Part shown: positions 27,332-35,186 of the stretch, in pieces | How positions within the stretch are numbered: the stretch's first letter is position 1 | Layout: every line of letters starts with the position of its first letter | NCBI RefSeq assembly: GCF_900114185.1 | Contig: NZ_FOSE01000005.1 | Location: 1 to 64,000, forward strand | Direction: 5' to 3' | Length of the DNA stretch: 64,000 nt | Source: Cellulomonas sp. KH9 | GTDB taxonomy: Bacteria; Actinomycetota; Actinomycetes; Actinomycetales; Cellulomonadaceae | Position numbers and translations under genes: made by a program | Notes under the pieces: generated by a model | What the model was told of the DNA's origin: nothing | Seen by the model: the letters and a program-made list of their open reading frames with translations, nothing else | Databases searched by the model: none

Positions 27332-27913
27332 ATGAGAACCGCACCGTCGTCGGCCCTGGAGGACCCCGCGCTGCGCGTGCCCGACGTGCCCGCCGCCGAC
27401 GCGGGGGTGGCGTGGCTGCGCGCCCACGTGGTCCGGTTCAGCGAAGGCCCGTCGCACACCCGCAGGCGCGAGGTCGTGGCGGCCGTCATCGCGGACCTCA
27501 CGCCCCGGGTCCAGCCGGGCGGCGACCCGACGGAGCGCCTCCTCCTCGCCTTCGGGCTACCGGCCGCCCACGTACCGGACGTCGCGCTGGTGGCCGACGC
27601 CTACCAGCCCCACGCACCGCAGTCGCCCGAGGCGGACGCCGCCGCCGACCGCCTCGTCGCCGCGCTCGGCCCGCGCGACGAGCGCACCGCCGCACGCGTC
27701 GGCGTCCTCGTGCAGGCGCACGCCGCGACGCGCACGCTGGTCGACCGGCTGCGCACGGGCGACCCGCGCCCCCCGGTGCCGAGCACCCGGCGGATCGCCC
27801 CGGACGGTGAGGTCGTCGAGGTGGACCTCACCGACGCGCCGTTCGGCCGCGGCCACCACGCCTGCCCCGGCCGGACGCTCGCGATCCGCCTCGCCACGGC
27901 GGCGCTGCCGTGA
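27332..27913 (+). CDS. Miniature cytochrome P450-like protein
   Basis: A 193-aa protein with an intact P450 haem-ligand signature FGRGHHACPGRTLAI at residues 171-185 (proximal Cys178), and an N-terminal WLRAHVVRFSEGPSHTRRREVV segment resembling the C-helix region of P450s. Normal P450s are about 400 aa; here the ExxR K-helix and a clear AGxxT I-helix are not visible, with only ~130 residues between the segments. So this is either a relic, a haem-binding domain, or a minimal functional variant. It overlaps the next gene by four bases (GTGA) and is divergent from an ArsR regulator. Confidence 0.6.
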   Translation: MRTAPSSALEDPALRVPDVPAADAGVAWLRAHVVRFSEGPSHTRRREVVAAVIADLTPRVQPGGDPTERLLLAFGLPAAHVPDVALVADAYQPHAPQSPEADAAADRLVAALGPRDERTAARVGVLVQAHAATRTLVDRLRTGDPRPPVPSTRRIAPDGEVVEVDLTDAPFGRGHHACPGRTLAIRLATAALP

Positions 27914-28764
27914 CGGCGGCGTCGGGCGAGGCGCTGCGCGCGCTGCACCGGGGGCCCGGCCCGTTCGTGCTCCCCAACGCGTGGGACGTCGCCTCGGCGC
28001 TCGCACTGGTGCGGGCCGGGTTCGCGGCGGTCGGGACGACCAGCCTCGGGCTCGCCGCCGGCGCGGGCGTCCTCGACGGGTCACGCGCGGTGCGGCACCT
28101 CACGGCGGACCTCGCCGGGAGCCTCGCCCACCTGCCGGTGCCGGTGACGGTCGACCTCGAGGACGGGTTCGACGACGACCCGCAGGCCGTGGCCGCCTTC
28201 GTCGCCTCGTTGCAGGTCGCGGGCGTCAACCTCGAGGACAGCACCGGCGGGCGGCTCGTCGACCCCGAGCGGCACGCGGACAAGATCGCGGCCGTCCGCG
28301 ACCGCTGCCCCCGGCTGGTCGTCAACGCCCGCGTCGACACCTTCTGGCTCGGGGAGTCGGCCACGCTCGAGGAGACCACGCGGCGTGCGCAGCGGTACGT
28401 GCTGGCGGGCGCCGACTGCGTCTTCGTGCCCGGTGCGCTCGACGCCGCGCAGATCCGCCATCTCGTCGGGGCGGTGGGCGCCCCGCTGAACGTCCTGGCC
28501 ACGCCGGTGCACCCGCTGTCCCGCCTGGCCGAGCTCGGCGTCCGGAGGGTGAGCACCGGCTCCCTGCTCTACCGCGCGGCGCTCGACGCAGCCGTCGACG
28601 TCGCACGGCGTGTGCGGGACGACGGGACGCCGCCGGGCGCGACGTCGTACGGCGAGATCCAGGCGCGGACCGAGAGCGAGGCCGCGCCGGGACAGCCGGG
28701 CGAGGTCAGGCCGGGACGAGGTTCCGGCGCGGGACCGTGGTCGAGTACACGACGCTCGTGGTGA
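27910..28764 (+). CDS. Isocitrate lyase / phosphoenolpyruvate mutase family protein
   Basis: A 284-aa TIM-barrel protein of the PEP mutase/isocitrate lyase superfamily. FVLPNAWDVASALALVRAGFAAVGTTS, VTVDLEDGFDDDP (Mg2+-binding acidic pair), VNLEDS and LVVNARVDTFW are the family blocks. Relatives cleave or rearrange C-C or C-P bonds of small carboxylates; the classic isocitrate-lyase KKCGH loop is not seen. GTG 27910 overlaps the P450-like stop. The last ~20 residues run antiparallel across the 3' end of the Lrp-family gene by 59 bp. Confidence 0.85.
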   Translation: MTAASGEALRALHRGPGPFVLPNAWDVASALALVRAGFAAVGTTSLGLAAGAGVLDGSRAVRHLTADLAGSLAHLPVPVTVDLEDGFDDDPQAVAAFVASLQVAGVNLEDSTGGRLVDPERHADKIAAVRDRCPRLVVNARVDTFWLGESATLEETTRRAQRYVLAGADCVFVPGALDAAQIRHLVGAVGAPLNVLATPVHPLSRLAELGVRRVSTGSLLYRAALDAAVDVARRVRDDGTPPGATSYGEIQARTESEAAPGQPGEVRPGRGSGAGPWSSTRRSW

Positions 28765-29164
28765 TGGAGCCCAGCGTCGCGAGCTTGCCGGTGAGCCGCT
28801 CCAGGTCGGGCATCGAGCGGGCGATCACCTTGATGACGAAGCAGTCGGCGCCGGTGACGTGGTGCGCCTCGACGATCTCCGGCGTGGTGTCGACCAGGTC
28901 GTGGAAGGGCCGGTAGTTGCCCGAGGGGTAGGCCAGGCGCACGAACGCGGTGATCGCGTACCCCAGGGCCTGCGGGTCGACGGTCGCGGTGTACCCGGTG
29001 ATGACGCCCGCGTCGGTGAGGCGGCGGACCCGGTCGGCCGTCGCACTGGCGGACAGGTTCACCGCCCGTGCGAGGTCGGCGACGCTCAGCCGACCGTCGC
29101 GCTGCAGGTGCTCGAGGATCCGGTGGTCGGTGGCGTCGAGCACGAGGCGTGGATTCGTCGGCAC
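28706..29164 (-). CDS. Lrp/AsnC family transcriptional regulator
   Basis: A 152-aa feast/famine regulator: helix-turn-helix LDATDHRILEHLQRDGRLSVADLARAVNLSASATADRVRRLTDAG, then a RAM ligand-binding domain (VRLAYPSG... VTGADCFVIKVIARSMPDLERL). It probably senses an amino acid and controls the divergent rhodanese gene. GTG 29164 has TACGTT seven bases upstream and no ribosome site, so the transcript is likely leaderless. Confidence 0.92.
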   Translation of the reverse strand: MPTNPRLVLDATDHRILEHLQRDGRLSVADLARAVNLSASATADRVRRLTDAGVITGYTATVDPQALGYAITAFVRLAYPSGNYRPFHDLVDTTPEIVEAHHVTGADCFVIKVIARSMPDLERLTGKLATLGSITTSVVYSTTVPRRNLVPA

Positions 29165-29258
29165 GACGCGAAACGTACCAGCGGATCCCCGGCGAGATGC
29201 CCGATTCGCCGTGCGGAGTGCCTGGTCAGCGGGGCGCGGCGCGCGTTCGATGGTGGGC

Positions 29259-29699
29259 ATGCAGACCTCGATCACCGCCCGCGACTTCTTCGCCGCCAAG
29301 CTCACCTACGAGACCGACCCCGCGGACCTCGCCGCGGACCGTGCCGCCGGCCGCGCGCCGGTCGTCGTCGACGTCCGCTCCGCGGAGGGGTGGCGGCAGG
29401 GGCGCATCCCCGGTGCCGTGCACGTCCCCGGAGCCGAGCTCACCGCCCGCGCCGCCGACCTGCTGCCGGACCGCGACGCGGACGTCGTCGTCTACTGCTG
29501 GGGGCCGGGCTGCAACGGCAGCACGTGGGGCGCGCTGGCGCTGGCCGAGCTGGGCTACACCCGCGTGCGGGAGCTGATCGGCGGGTACGAGTACTGGGTG
29601 CGCGAGGGGTTCGCAACGGTCACCGACGAGGGCCGCAGCCGCCGCGCCGCGGACCCGCTGACCGCGCCCGTGGATGCCGGCGCCACGACGTCCGCGTGA
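29259..29699 (+). CDS. Rhodanese-like domain protein
   Basis: A 146-aa single rhodanese domain. VVVDVRSAEGWRQGRIPGAVHVPG is the conserved CH2 region and YCWGPGCNGSTW the active-site loop with Cys80 (Cys85 nearby). Probable sulfur transferase or sulfide/persulfide handling protein in the cytosol. ATG 29259 is preferred; ATG 29250 would add three residues. Divergent from an Lrp regulator. Confidence 0.88.
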   Translation: MQTSITARDFFAAKLTYETDPADLAADRAAGRAPVVVDVRSAEGWRQGRIPGAVHVPGAELTARAADLLPDRDADVVVYCWGPGCNGSTWGALALAELGYTRVRELIGGYEYWVREGFATVTDEGRSRRAADPLTAPVDAGATTSA

Positions 29700-29742
29700 C
29701 GCAGCACGTCGTGACCCCGCACGTCGTGGTGTCGCCCGGGCG

Positions 29743-30453
29743 TCAGGCCGGACCGGGCCGGTCGACCACCCGCATCGCCGCCGGATCGGACACGTCGATC
29801 ACCATCGCCGCCCGCTCCCAGGGGCGCGCGGCGGCGGCGTACAGGCGCTGGGCCCCCGCGTAGCGCTCCAGGCGCGGGTCGTCAGGGGCCAGTCCGTCGC
29901 GCGCGACCATCCGCCGGGCCGCCTCCCCCGGCGGCACGTCGAGCCAGACCGACAGGTCCCACCGGTCGACGAGCTCGTCCCGGTGCAGGAAGACGCCCTC
30001 GACCAGGACGAGCGCGTCGACGGGCGCCGTGCTGGGCCCGCTGCCTGTCGCGTCGCTCGGGTCGCCGGACGAGGTCCGGTACCGACCGTCGCCGGCGGCG
30101 GCCAGGTGGTCGAGCGTCGCCCGCAGCGCGGGGGTGTCGAACGCGTCGCGCCAGAAGCCCTCCGGCGAGTACCGACCGCGCGCGTACCGCACGGCCGGAG
30201 GCTGGAGGAAGTCGTCCGCGTGCAGCAGCACGACGGGCCGGGTGGTGATGCGCCGAGCCAGCGCCCGGGCGAACGAGGTCTTGCCGCTCGCTCCGACGCC
30301 GTCGACCGCGATCAGCGCGCGGGTCGTCGTCGGGACTGCCGCGAGCACCCGTCGCGCGACGTCGTCGATGGTCAGGGCGACGCGCGCTGGGTCGGATCCC
30401 GGACGACGGGGCGCCTCAGGGTGCACGGCCTCAGGGTGACACGCGACCAGCAC
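29743..30453 (-). CDS. Uridine kinase-like P-loop kinase
   Basis: A 236-aa P-loop protein. ALIAVDGVGASGKTSFARALA is the Walker A, VVLLHADDF the acidic nucleoside-site strand, DALVLVEGVFLHRDELVDRWDLSVWLDVP and RMVARDG the kinase LID region. Actinobacterial members are annotated as uridine kinase, but without the full Udk hallmarks the phosphate acceptor is uncertain. GTG 30453 gives a ~25-residue N-terminal extension; a GTG nearer the domain (30426) is possible. Confidence 0.8.
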   Translation of the reverse strand: MLVACHPEAVHPEAPRRPGSDPARVALTIDDVARRVLAAVPTTTRALIAVDGVGASGKTSFARALARRITTRPVVLLHADDFLQPPAVRYARGRYSPEGFWRDAFDTPALRATLDHLAAAGDGRYRTSSGDPSDATGSGPSTAPVDALVLVEGVFLHRDELVDRWDLSVWLDVPPGEAARRMVARDGLAPDDPRLERYAGAQRLYAAAARPWERAAMVIDVSDPAAMRVVDRPGPA

Positions 30454-30516
30454 CAGACGCAGGATCCGGCGCGAGCCTTGCGGGAGGACGACCTCGCGCG
30501 GCGGCTCCTGGTGCGG

Positions 30517-30872
30517 TCACCACTGGACGACCGACGCGAGGAGGACGCGGTGGTCGGCACCGTGCTCGCGGCGGCCGTAGACGTGCAGGAACGCCTCTGC
30601 CACGGGGTCCCCGGGGCCAGGGCCGAACAGGCGGCAGTAGTCCGTCACGAGCACCCGGAACTGGTCCGCCGTCAGCTCGACGGAGACATGCGGTGTGAGG
30701 AGGAGACGCCGGACCGACCGCTCGGAGAGACGGAGTGCGGCGGCGCAGTCGATCTCCCGCCCGCGCTTCCGCCAGACGCCGTCGAGCTCGACACCTCGAG
30801 GCGGAAGCCCCTCCCCACGACAGTCAGCCCGTCGGTCGGAACCGCGTCGGCGAACGGCGGAGGCAGGTCCAC
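30517..30872 (-). pseudogene. Probable small gene with a frameshift, unknown function
   Basis: Two reading frames join here. From GTG 30872 one frame encodes VDLPPPFADAVPTDGLTVVG and RGFRLE; from about 30797 the -1 frame continues ELDGVWRKRGREIDCAAALR, a predicted helical region and SVVQW to a TGA at 30517. Both frames show very high GC at codon position 3, while the second has no start codon before an upstream in-frame stop. A single missing base near 30790-30800 would restore one ~118-aa protein. Not recognised; lies 24 bp after the preceding minus-strand gene. Confidence 0.45.
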
Positions 30873-30895
30873 GGCGTGCCCACCGGCTGAGCGCG

Positions 30896-31435
30896 TCACC
30901 GCCGCGCGACGCACCGCCCGGCGTCCCAGCCCGGCGCGCGGTGACCGGCCGGTGGCCCCACCGACGTCACGCCGTGCCGCTCCAGCAGCCACGACACCAC
31001 CGAGTTCGACGTCCACATGTCCCCCGCGCCCGCTTCGTCCCGCCCCCACGTGAGCGCCGGCACGAGTGCCAGGTCGTCGAGCACGTCGGCCGGAAGCGGG
31101 AGGTCGTCGCTCACGTGCAGGACGTGGTCGGGCGGGGCGGGCGCGTCGACCACGCGCAGCTCGTACCGGAACAAGGGCCACCATCCCAGCAGCCGTGACC
31201 CGACGGGGCCGGTGACGACGACGCGCCGCGCCCCCGCCGACCGCCCCCACGTCGGGGCCATGTCGACGCTCCGCACGGAGCCGTCGACGACGACCTCGAG
31301 CACCGCGTGGACGAGCCGCTGCGGGGCACGGCCCTCGCGTGCCGCGACGAGCCGCTCCCACCAGGCGCTGGTGCGCCGGGCCACGTGCCCACCGGCCCCG
31401 ACCTGCGCCCACCGCACCCGCGCCACCGCGTCCAC
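30896..31435 (-). CDS. Conserved hypothetical protein
   Basis: A ~179-aa soluble protein, not recognised. It is rich in Trp and Arg (VARVRWAQVGAGGHVARRTSAWWERLV; RLLGWWPLFRYELRVVDAP) and ends with ALTWGRDEAGAGDMWTSNSVVSWLLERHG, a DMWxSNSxxSWLL pattern I associate with an uncharacterised actinobacterial family. The start is uncertain: GTG 31435 is followed by consistent coding sequence, but the frame is open further upstream toward the divergent nucleoside hydrolase. Confidence 0.6.
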   Translation of the reverse strand: MDAVARVRWAQVGAGGHVARRTSAWWERLVAAREGRAPQRLVHAVLEVVVDGSVRSVDMAPTWGRSAGARRVVVTGPVGSRLLGWWPLFRYELRVVDAPAPPDHVLHVSDDLPLPADVLDDLALVPALTWGRDEAGAGDMWTSNSVVSWLLERHGVTSVGPPAGHRAPGWDAGRCVARR

Positions 31436-31552
31436 CCGCCCATCCCATCGCTGCGGCGCGCTGGGGGCAAAGGCGGCATGCAGCGAGGACCCACCCGACG
31501 CACCCCTGGCAGGCCCGGCGGCCCGCGTCCCGGCCGTGCCTACCCTCGTGAC

Positions 31553-32584
31553 ATGGCGACCGTCCCGCCCGTCCCCGCTGTCCCCGCCGGCCCGCTGTGG
31601 CGCCTCGGGGAGCACCCGTGGCTCGCGGACGCCCCGCCCGCGCCCGCCTCCGCGCGGCTGATCGTCGACAACGACTTCGCCGGCGACCCGGACGACCTGT
31701 TCCAGCTGGTCCACCACCTGCTGTCGCCGTCGGTGGAGATCTCGCTGATCGTGTCGTCGGGTCTGCGCCACGACCACGGTGGCCGGTCGGAGACGAGCGC
31801 GGCCGACGGGGTGCGTGTGGTCGAGGACCTGTTCGCGCGCATGGGCCTGACGTCGACCGACGTCGTGGTCGCGGGCTCGGAGGAGACCCTGACGGACCTG
31901 CGCACGCCGCAGCGGTCCGCGGCGACCGAGCGGATCGTCGCCGAGGCGATGCGCGACGACCCGCGCCCGCTGTTCTACGTCGCGGGCGGCGGGCTCACCG
32001 ATCTCGCGTCGGCGTACCTGGCGCACCCCGAGATCGCGGGCCGGTTCACGGTCGTGTGGATCGGCGGGTTCGAGCACGAGCCCGTGCCGTGGCTCGCCGC
32101 GCCCCGGTCGGTCGACGAGGAGTACAACCTGTCGATCGACGTGCGCGCCGCGCAGGTCGTGTTCGACGCGCCCGGCCTGGACCTCTGGCAGATCCCCCGC
32201 GGCACGTTCGCGACGTGCGTGCTGTCCGACGCGGAGTCACGCACGCGCGTGCGGGCGGCCGGGCCGCTGGGCCGCCACCTCGACGAGGAGCTCCGCGCGG
32301 AGATGCGGCGGCACGCGAACCCCTCGCGCCCGCCCAGCGAGGCGTACGTGCTGGGCGACTCCTGCCTGGTGGCGCTCACCGCCCTGCGGACCTACTGGAC
32401 GGGCGACGCGTCGTCGTCCCGGTTCGTCACGCGCCCCAAGCCGGGGCTGACGGACGACGGCCGGTACGTCGAGCGGCCCGACGCCCCGCCGATGCGGGTG
32501 TGGACGCACGTCGACGTGCGGCTCGTCCTGGAGGACCTGTTCGCGAAGCTGCGCCTGTTCGCGGCCTGGCGCGCGAGCGCATAG
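31553..32584 (+). CDS. Nucleoside hydrolase family protein
   Basis: A 343-aa protein of the inosine/uridine-preferring nucleoside hydrolase fold. LIVDNDFAGDPDDLFQLVH is the Ca2+-binding DxDxxxDD motif, YVAGGGLTDLASAYLAHPEIAGRFTVVWIGG a central block, and EYNLSIDVRAAQVVFD the substrate loop (the usual EfN.. form). Predicted to split ribonucleosides into base and ribose. TACCCT six bases before ATG with no ribosome site suggests leaderless expression. Long for the family because of an N-terminal ~35-residue extension. Confidence 0.87.
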   Translation: MATVPPVPAVPAGPLWRLGEHPWLADAPPAPASARLIVDNDFAGDPDDLFQLVHHLLSPSVEISLIVSSGLRHDHGGRSETSAADGVRVVEDLFARMGLTSTDVVVAGSEETLTDLRTPQRSAATERIVAEAMRDDPRPLFYVAGGGLTDLASAYLAHPEIAGRFTVVWIGGFEHEPVPWLAAPRSVDEEYNLSIDVRAAQVVFDAPGLDLWQIPRGTFATCVLSDAESRTRVRAAGPLGRHLDEELRAEMRRHANPSRPPSEAYVLGDSCLVALTALRTYWTGDASSSRFVTRPKPGLTDDGRYVERPDAPPMRVWTHVDVRLVLEDLFAKLRLFAAWRASA

Positions 32585-32602
32585 GCCTGGCCGACCCTCC
32601 GC

Positions 32603-32746
32603 TGACCACTGGTCACTTGGGAGCAGCTGAGGGGCAGGTGAGTGCCCCCAACTGACCAGTGGTCACCTGGCTGCGCCTCCAGTTGACCACTGGTCACCTG
32701 GGAGCAGCTGAGAGGCAGACCAGTGCCCCCAACTGACCAGTGGTCA
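32603..32746. repeat. Palindromic repeat cluster 2: four TGACCA(C/G)TGGTCA elements
   Basis: Copies start at 32603, 32653, 32684 and 32734, arranged as two ~81-bp direct repeats, each an imperfect long hairpin (TGACCACTGGTCA.TTGGG...CCCCCAACTGACCAGTGGTCA). Located between convergent 3' ends of the nucleoside hydrolase and cold-shock genes. Same family as the cluster at 15591-15811. Confidence 0.85.
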
Positions 32747-32784
32747 CCTGGGCGAGAGGGCGGAACGCGAGTGGGAGGGCGGCG

Positions 32785-33792
32785 TCAGAGCAGCTCGACC
32801 CGGTCCGCCTGCGGCCCGCGGTCGCTCTGGCGAACCTCGTACGTGACCCGGTCGCCCTCGTAGAGCCCGTCGTCGGAGCCGCGCACGACCGACACGTGCA
32901 CGAACAGGTCGTCCCCACCGGCGTCGGGGGTGATGAAGCCGAAGCCGCGCTCCGCGTCGTAGCGCGCGACCGTGCCCGTGCCGCCGCGCACCGGCGCACC
33001 CGAACCCCGCGGCCGCTCGGTCCTGCCGCGACCGGCAGGTGCACCCCGACCGGCGGCGGGCGCACCGCGACCGGCGGGTGCACCACGCCCGGCGGGCGCA
33101 CCACGGCCGGCGGGCGCACCGCGGCGCGCCTGGCCGCCGACGAGCCGCACGTCGTGGGCCTGCGGCCCACGGTCGCTCTCGGCGACGGTGAAGCTGATGC
33201 GGTCACCCTCGGCGAGACTGACCGTCCCGATCAGCGTCTTGGCGTGGACGAACACGTCCTCGCCGCCGGCGTCGGGCCGGGCGAACCCGAAGCCCTTGTC
33301 CGCGTCGAAGAACGTGATGGTGCCGTCGGCGCCGTCGGACACCGCGGCCGGGGCGGCGTTCGCGCCCAGCGGCATCAGGGGCTCCGCCTGCGGGCCCTTC
33401 TCGCCGGGCACGACCATGAACGCGACCCGCTGCCCCTCGCGGAGCACGCCGCCGCCGATGATGGCGGAGCTGTGCGCGAAGATCTCGGCCTCACCGCTGT
33501 CCGGGGTGATGAAGCCGTAGCCCTTGGCCGGCTCGTACCAGGAGACGGTGCCGAGCTGGCCCACGGGGGTGTCGGCGGCGTACTCACCGATGACCCGGAC
33601 GTTGCGCGCCTGCGGCCCGCGGTCGCCCTCGCCGAGCTCGAACTCGACCTCCTGCCCCTCCTTCAGGACCTTGCGGTTGTCGTCCCCGACGATCTCGGAG
33701 GCGTGGACGAACAGGTCCTCGGCATCCTCCCCGAGGTCGAGGAAGCCGAAGCCTCGCTCGGTGTCGAACCAGCGGACGATTCCCTGCGGCAC
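32785..33792 (-). CDS. Protein with four tandem cold-shock domains
   Basis: A 335-aa nucleic-acid-binding protein. Four CspA-like OB-folds are visible, each with RNP1 and RNP2: domain 1 about 2-68 (RGFGFL, LFVHA), domain 2 about 78-140 (KGYGFI, IFAHS), domain 3 about 155-219 (KGFGFA, VFVHA), domain 4 about 271-335 (RGFGFI, LFVHV). Domains 3 and 4 are separated by an Arg/Gly/Pro-rich linker of APAGRG repeats (224-256), typical of RNA-binding disordered tails. Bacterial CSPs are normally single ~67-aa domains. GTG 33792 follows a strong GAGGAG. Likely an RNA chaperone. Confidence 0.9.
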   Translation of the reverse strand: MPQGIVRWFDTERGFGFLDLGEDAEDLFVHASEIVGDDNRKVLKEGQEVEFELGEGDRGPQARNVRVIGEYAADTPVGQLGTVSWYEPAKGYGFITPDSGEAEIFAHSSAIIGGGVLREGQRVAFMVVPGEKGPQAEPLMPLGANAAPAAVSDGADGTITFFDADKGFGFARPDAGGEDVFVHAKTLIGTVSLAEGDRISFTVAESDRGPQAHDVRLVGGQARRGAPAGRGAPAGRGAPAGRGAPAAGRGAPAGRGRTERPRGSGAPVRGGTGTVARYDAERGFGFITPDAGGDDLFVHVSVVRGSDDGLYEGDRVTYEVRQSDRGPQADRVELL

Positions 33793-33885
33793 GGTGAACT
33801 CCTCGTCGAAACAGATCCAGCGGCCCCCATTCTCTCCCCGCGCGGCACCTACGCACGACGCCCGCCCCCGCACGCGCCCGGGACG

Positions 33886-33925
33886 CACGAGGGCCGCACG
33901 CCCGGACGGACGTGCGGCTCTCGTG
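33886..33925. terminator. Hairpin terminator after the second LPMO
   Basis: 15-bp arms with a single G.T-type mismatch at 33886-33900 and 33911-33925, downstream of the LPMO stop on the minus strand. Confidence 0.7.
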
Positions 33926-33949
33926 GTGGTCGGGCCTGTGCCCAGCGGG

Positions 33950-35032
33950 TCAGGACGCGGTGCAGGTGGCGCTGAGGTCGCTCGCGCTCCCGCTGCCGAG
34001 GAACCCGGCAGTGGCCGTCCCCCCGGGTGCGAGCGCCCCGTTCCACCCGGCCGAGGTGATGGTGCTGCCGGAGGCCGTGCCGTTCCACGCCTGCGTGATG
34101 GTCGCGCCGTCCACGGTCGCCCTCCACCCGGTGATCGCGCTGGTCCCGGCGGTCACCGTCACGGTCGCCTGGTAGCCGCCCTGCCAGGCGCTGACGACGG
34201 ACACCGTGGCGGTGCAGCCCGACGGTCCGGGGGCCGGCGTCGTCGGGTTCGGCACGGGGGTCGTCGGGTTCGGCACGGGCGTCGTGGGGTTCGGCACCGG
34301 CGTGGTCGGGTTCGGGGCCGGGGTCGTCGGGTTCGGCACCGGGGTGGTCGGGTTCGGTGCCGGGGTGGCGCCGCCGAGCAGCACGTCGCTGCACTGGTAG
34401 TACGGCTGGTCGAGGTGGCTCGCCTGCCAGATGGTGAAGACCACGTGGTGCCCGGTGCGGTCCCGCGGGATGCTCACGTCCGTGACGTACGGGCTCGACG
34501 GGGCGTAGCGCCCGGTCGTCGTGAGGAGCTCCAGGTCCGACCACGCGAGCGGCTTCGTCCGGGCGTCGTAGCCCTGCTTGGTGACGTAGATCTTCAGGTA
34601 GTCGGCGCCGTGGTTGGACGGGTCGCGCAGGGTGAGCCGGAAGTCGTACGGCACCGGGGTGGCCCGCCACGCTCCCGGGGTGTTCGCCGCGTCGTACAGC
34701 GGGTTGTCCGCCGAGCAGAGCTTCCCGTCGGGGATCGCCTGCTCGTGGCGACCACCGACGTTCTCCTTGAACATGCCGTTCCAGTTCCACATGGCCTGCG
34801 GCTCGGCGCGCCACGCGTTCCAGCACATCGGGTCCTGCGTCGCCATGGCCGGGTCGGTGTGGGCGTTCGCCCACCGGTCCCAGCAGCCGTAGATGCGTGA
34901 CGGCGGGTCGGACACCGCACCGTGCGCCGATGCGGGCGCCGCGAGGACGACCGACCCGGCGAGCAGGGCGACACCGAGCCCGAGGGCACCGGCCGCCGCG
35001 ACGAGGCGGCGGACGGGTGAGAAGCGTGGCAT
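33950..35032 (-). CDS. Secreted AA10 lytic polysaccharide monooxygenase (cellulose-type) with CBM2
   Basis: A 360-aa copper monooxygenase. Signal peptide 1-36 (ASA) exposes His37; the second copper ligand is probably His141 in SNHGADYLKIYVTK. HGAVSDPPSRIYGCW, PMCWNAW and IPDGKLCSADN follow the cellulose-active actinobacterial AA10 subgroup. A linker of seven PNPTTP(V/A)-type repeats, encoded by 21-bp DNA repeats (about 34230-34370), leads to a C-terminal CBM2 (GCTATVSVVSAWQGGY... SATCTAS). ATG 35032 has GGAGG eight bases upstream. Complements the chitin-type LPMO at 11085. Confidence 0.93.
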   Translation of the reverse strand: MPRFSPVRRLVAAAGALGLGVALLAGSVVLAAPASAHGAVSDPPSRIYGCWDRWANAHTDPAMATQDPMCWNAWRAEPQAMWNWNGMFKENVGGRHEQAIPDGKLCSADNPLYDAANTPGAWRATPVPYDFRLTLRDPSNHGADYLKIYVTKQGYDARTKPLAWSDLELLTTTGRYAPSSPYVTDVSIPRDRTGHHVVFTIWQASHLDQPYYQCSDVLLGGATPAPNPTTPVPNPTTPAPNPTTPVPNPTTPVPNPTTPVPNPTTPAPGPSGCTATVSVVSAWQGGYQATVTVTAGTSAITGWRATVDGATITQAWNGTASGSTITSAGWNGALAPGGTATAGFLGSGSASDLSATCTAS

Positions 35033-35099
35033 GTGGACCTCCGGGGCGACGGATGACGTCCCTCGACACTGGGCGGCGGCGGCGGCCGCGGCAACCGTC

Positions 35100-35109
35100 G
35101 AAACGCTTC
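35100..35109. promoter_or_regulatory. LacI-type operator-like dyad upstream of the second LPMO
   Basis: GAAACGCTTC, 68 bp before the LPMO start on the other strand, in the divergent gap with the Nif3-like gene. Same core as sites at 10276 and 15871. Confidence 0.6.
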
Positions 35110-35186
35110 CGATCGAGCCACCCGACCGGGACGGCGCGACGTACGGAGGACTCCGTACCGGGCACGTCGTGGCTAGGGTGGCGCCC

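Noticed and set aside
34230..34370. Tandem repeats as a mobile element or CRISPR
   Set aside because: They encode the Pro/Thr linker of the LPMO in frame.
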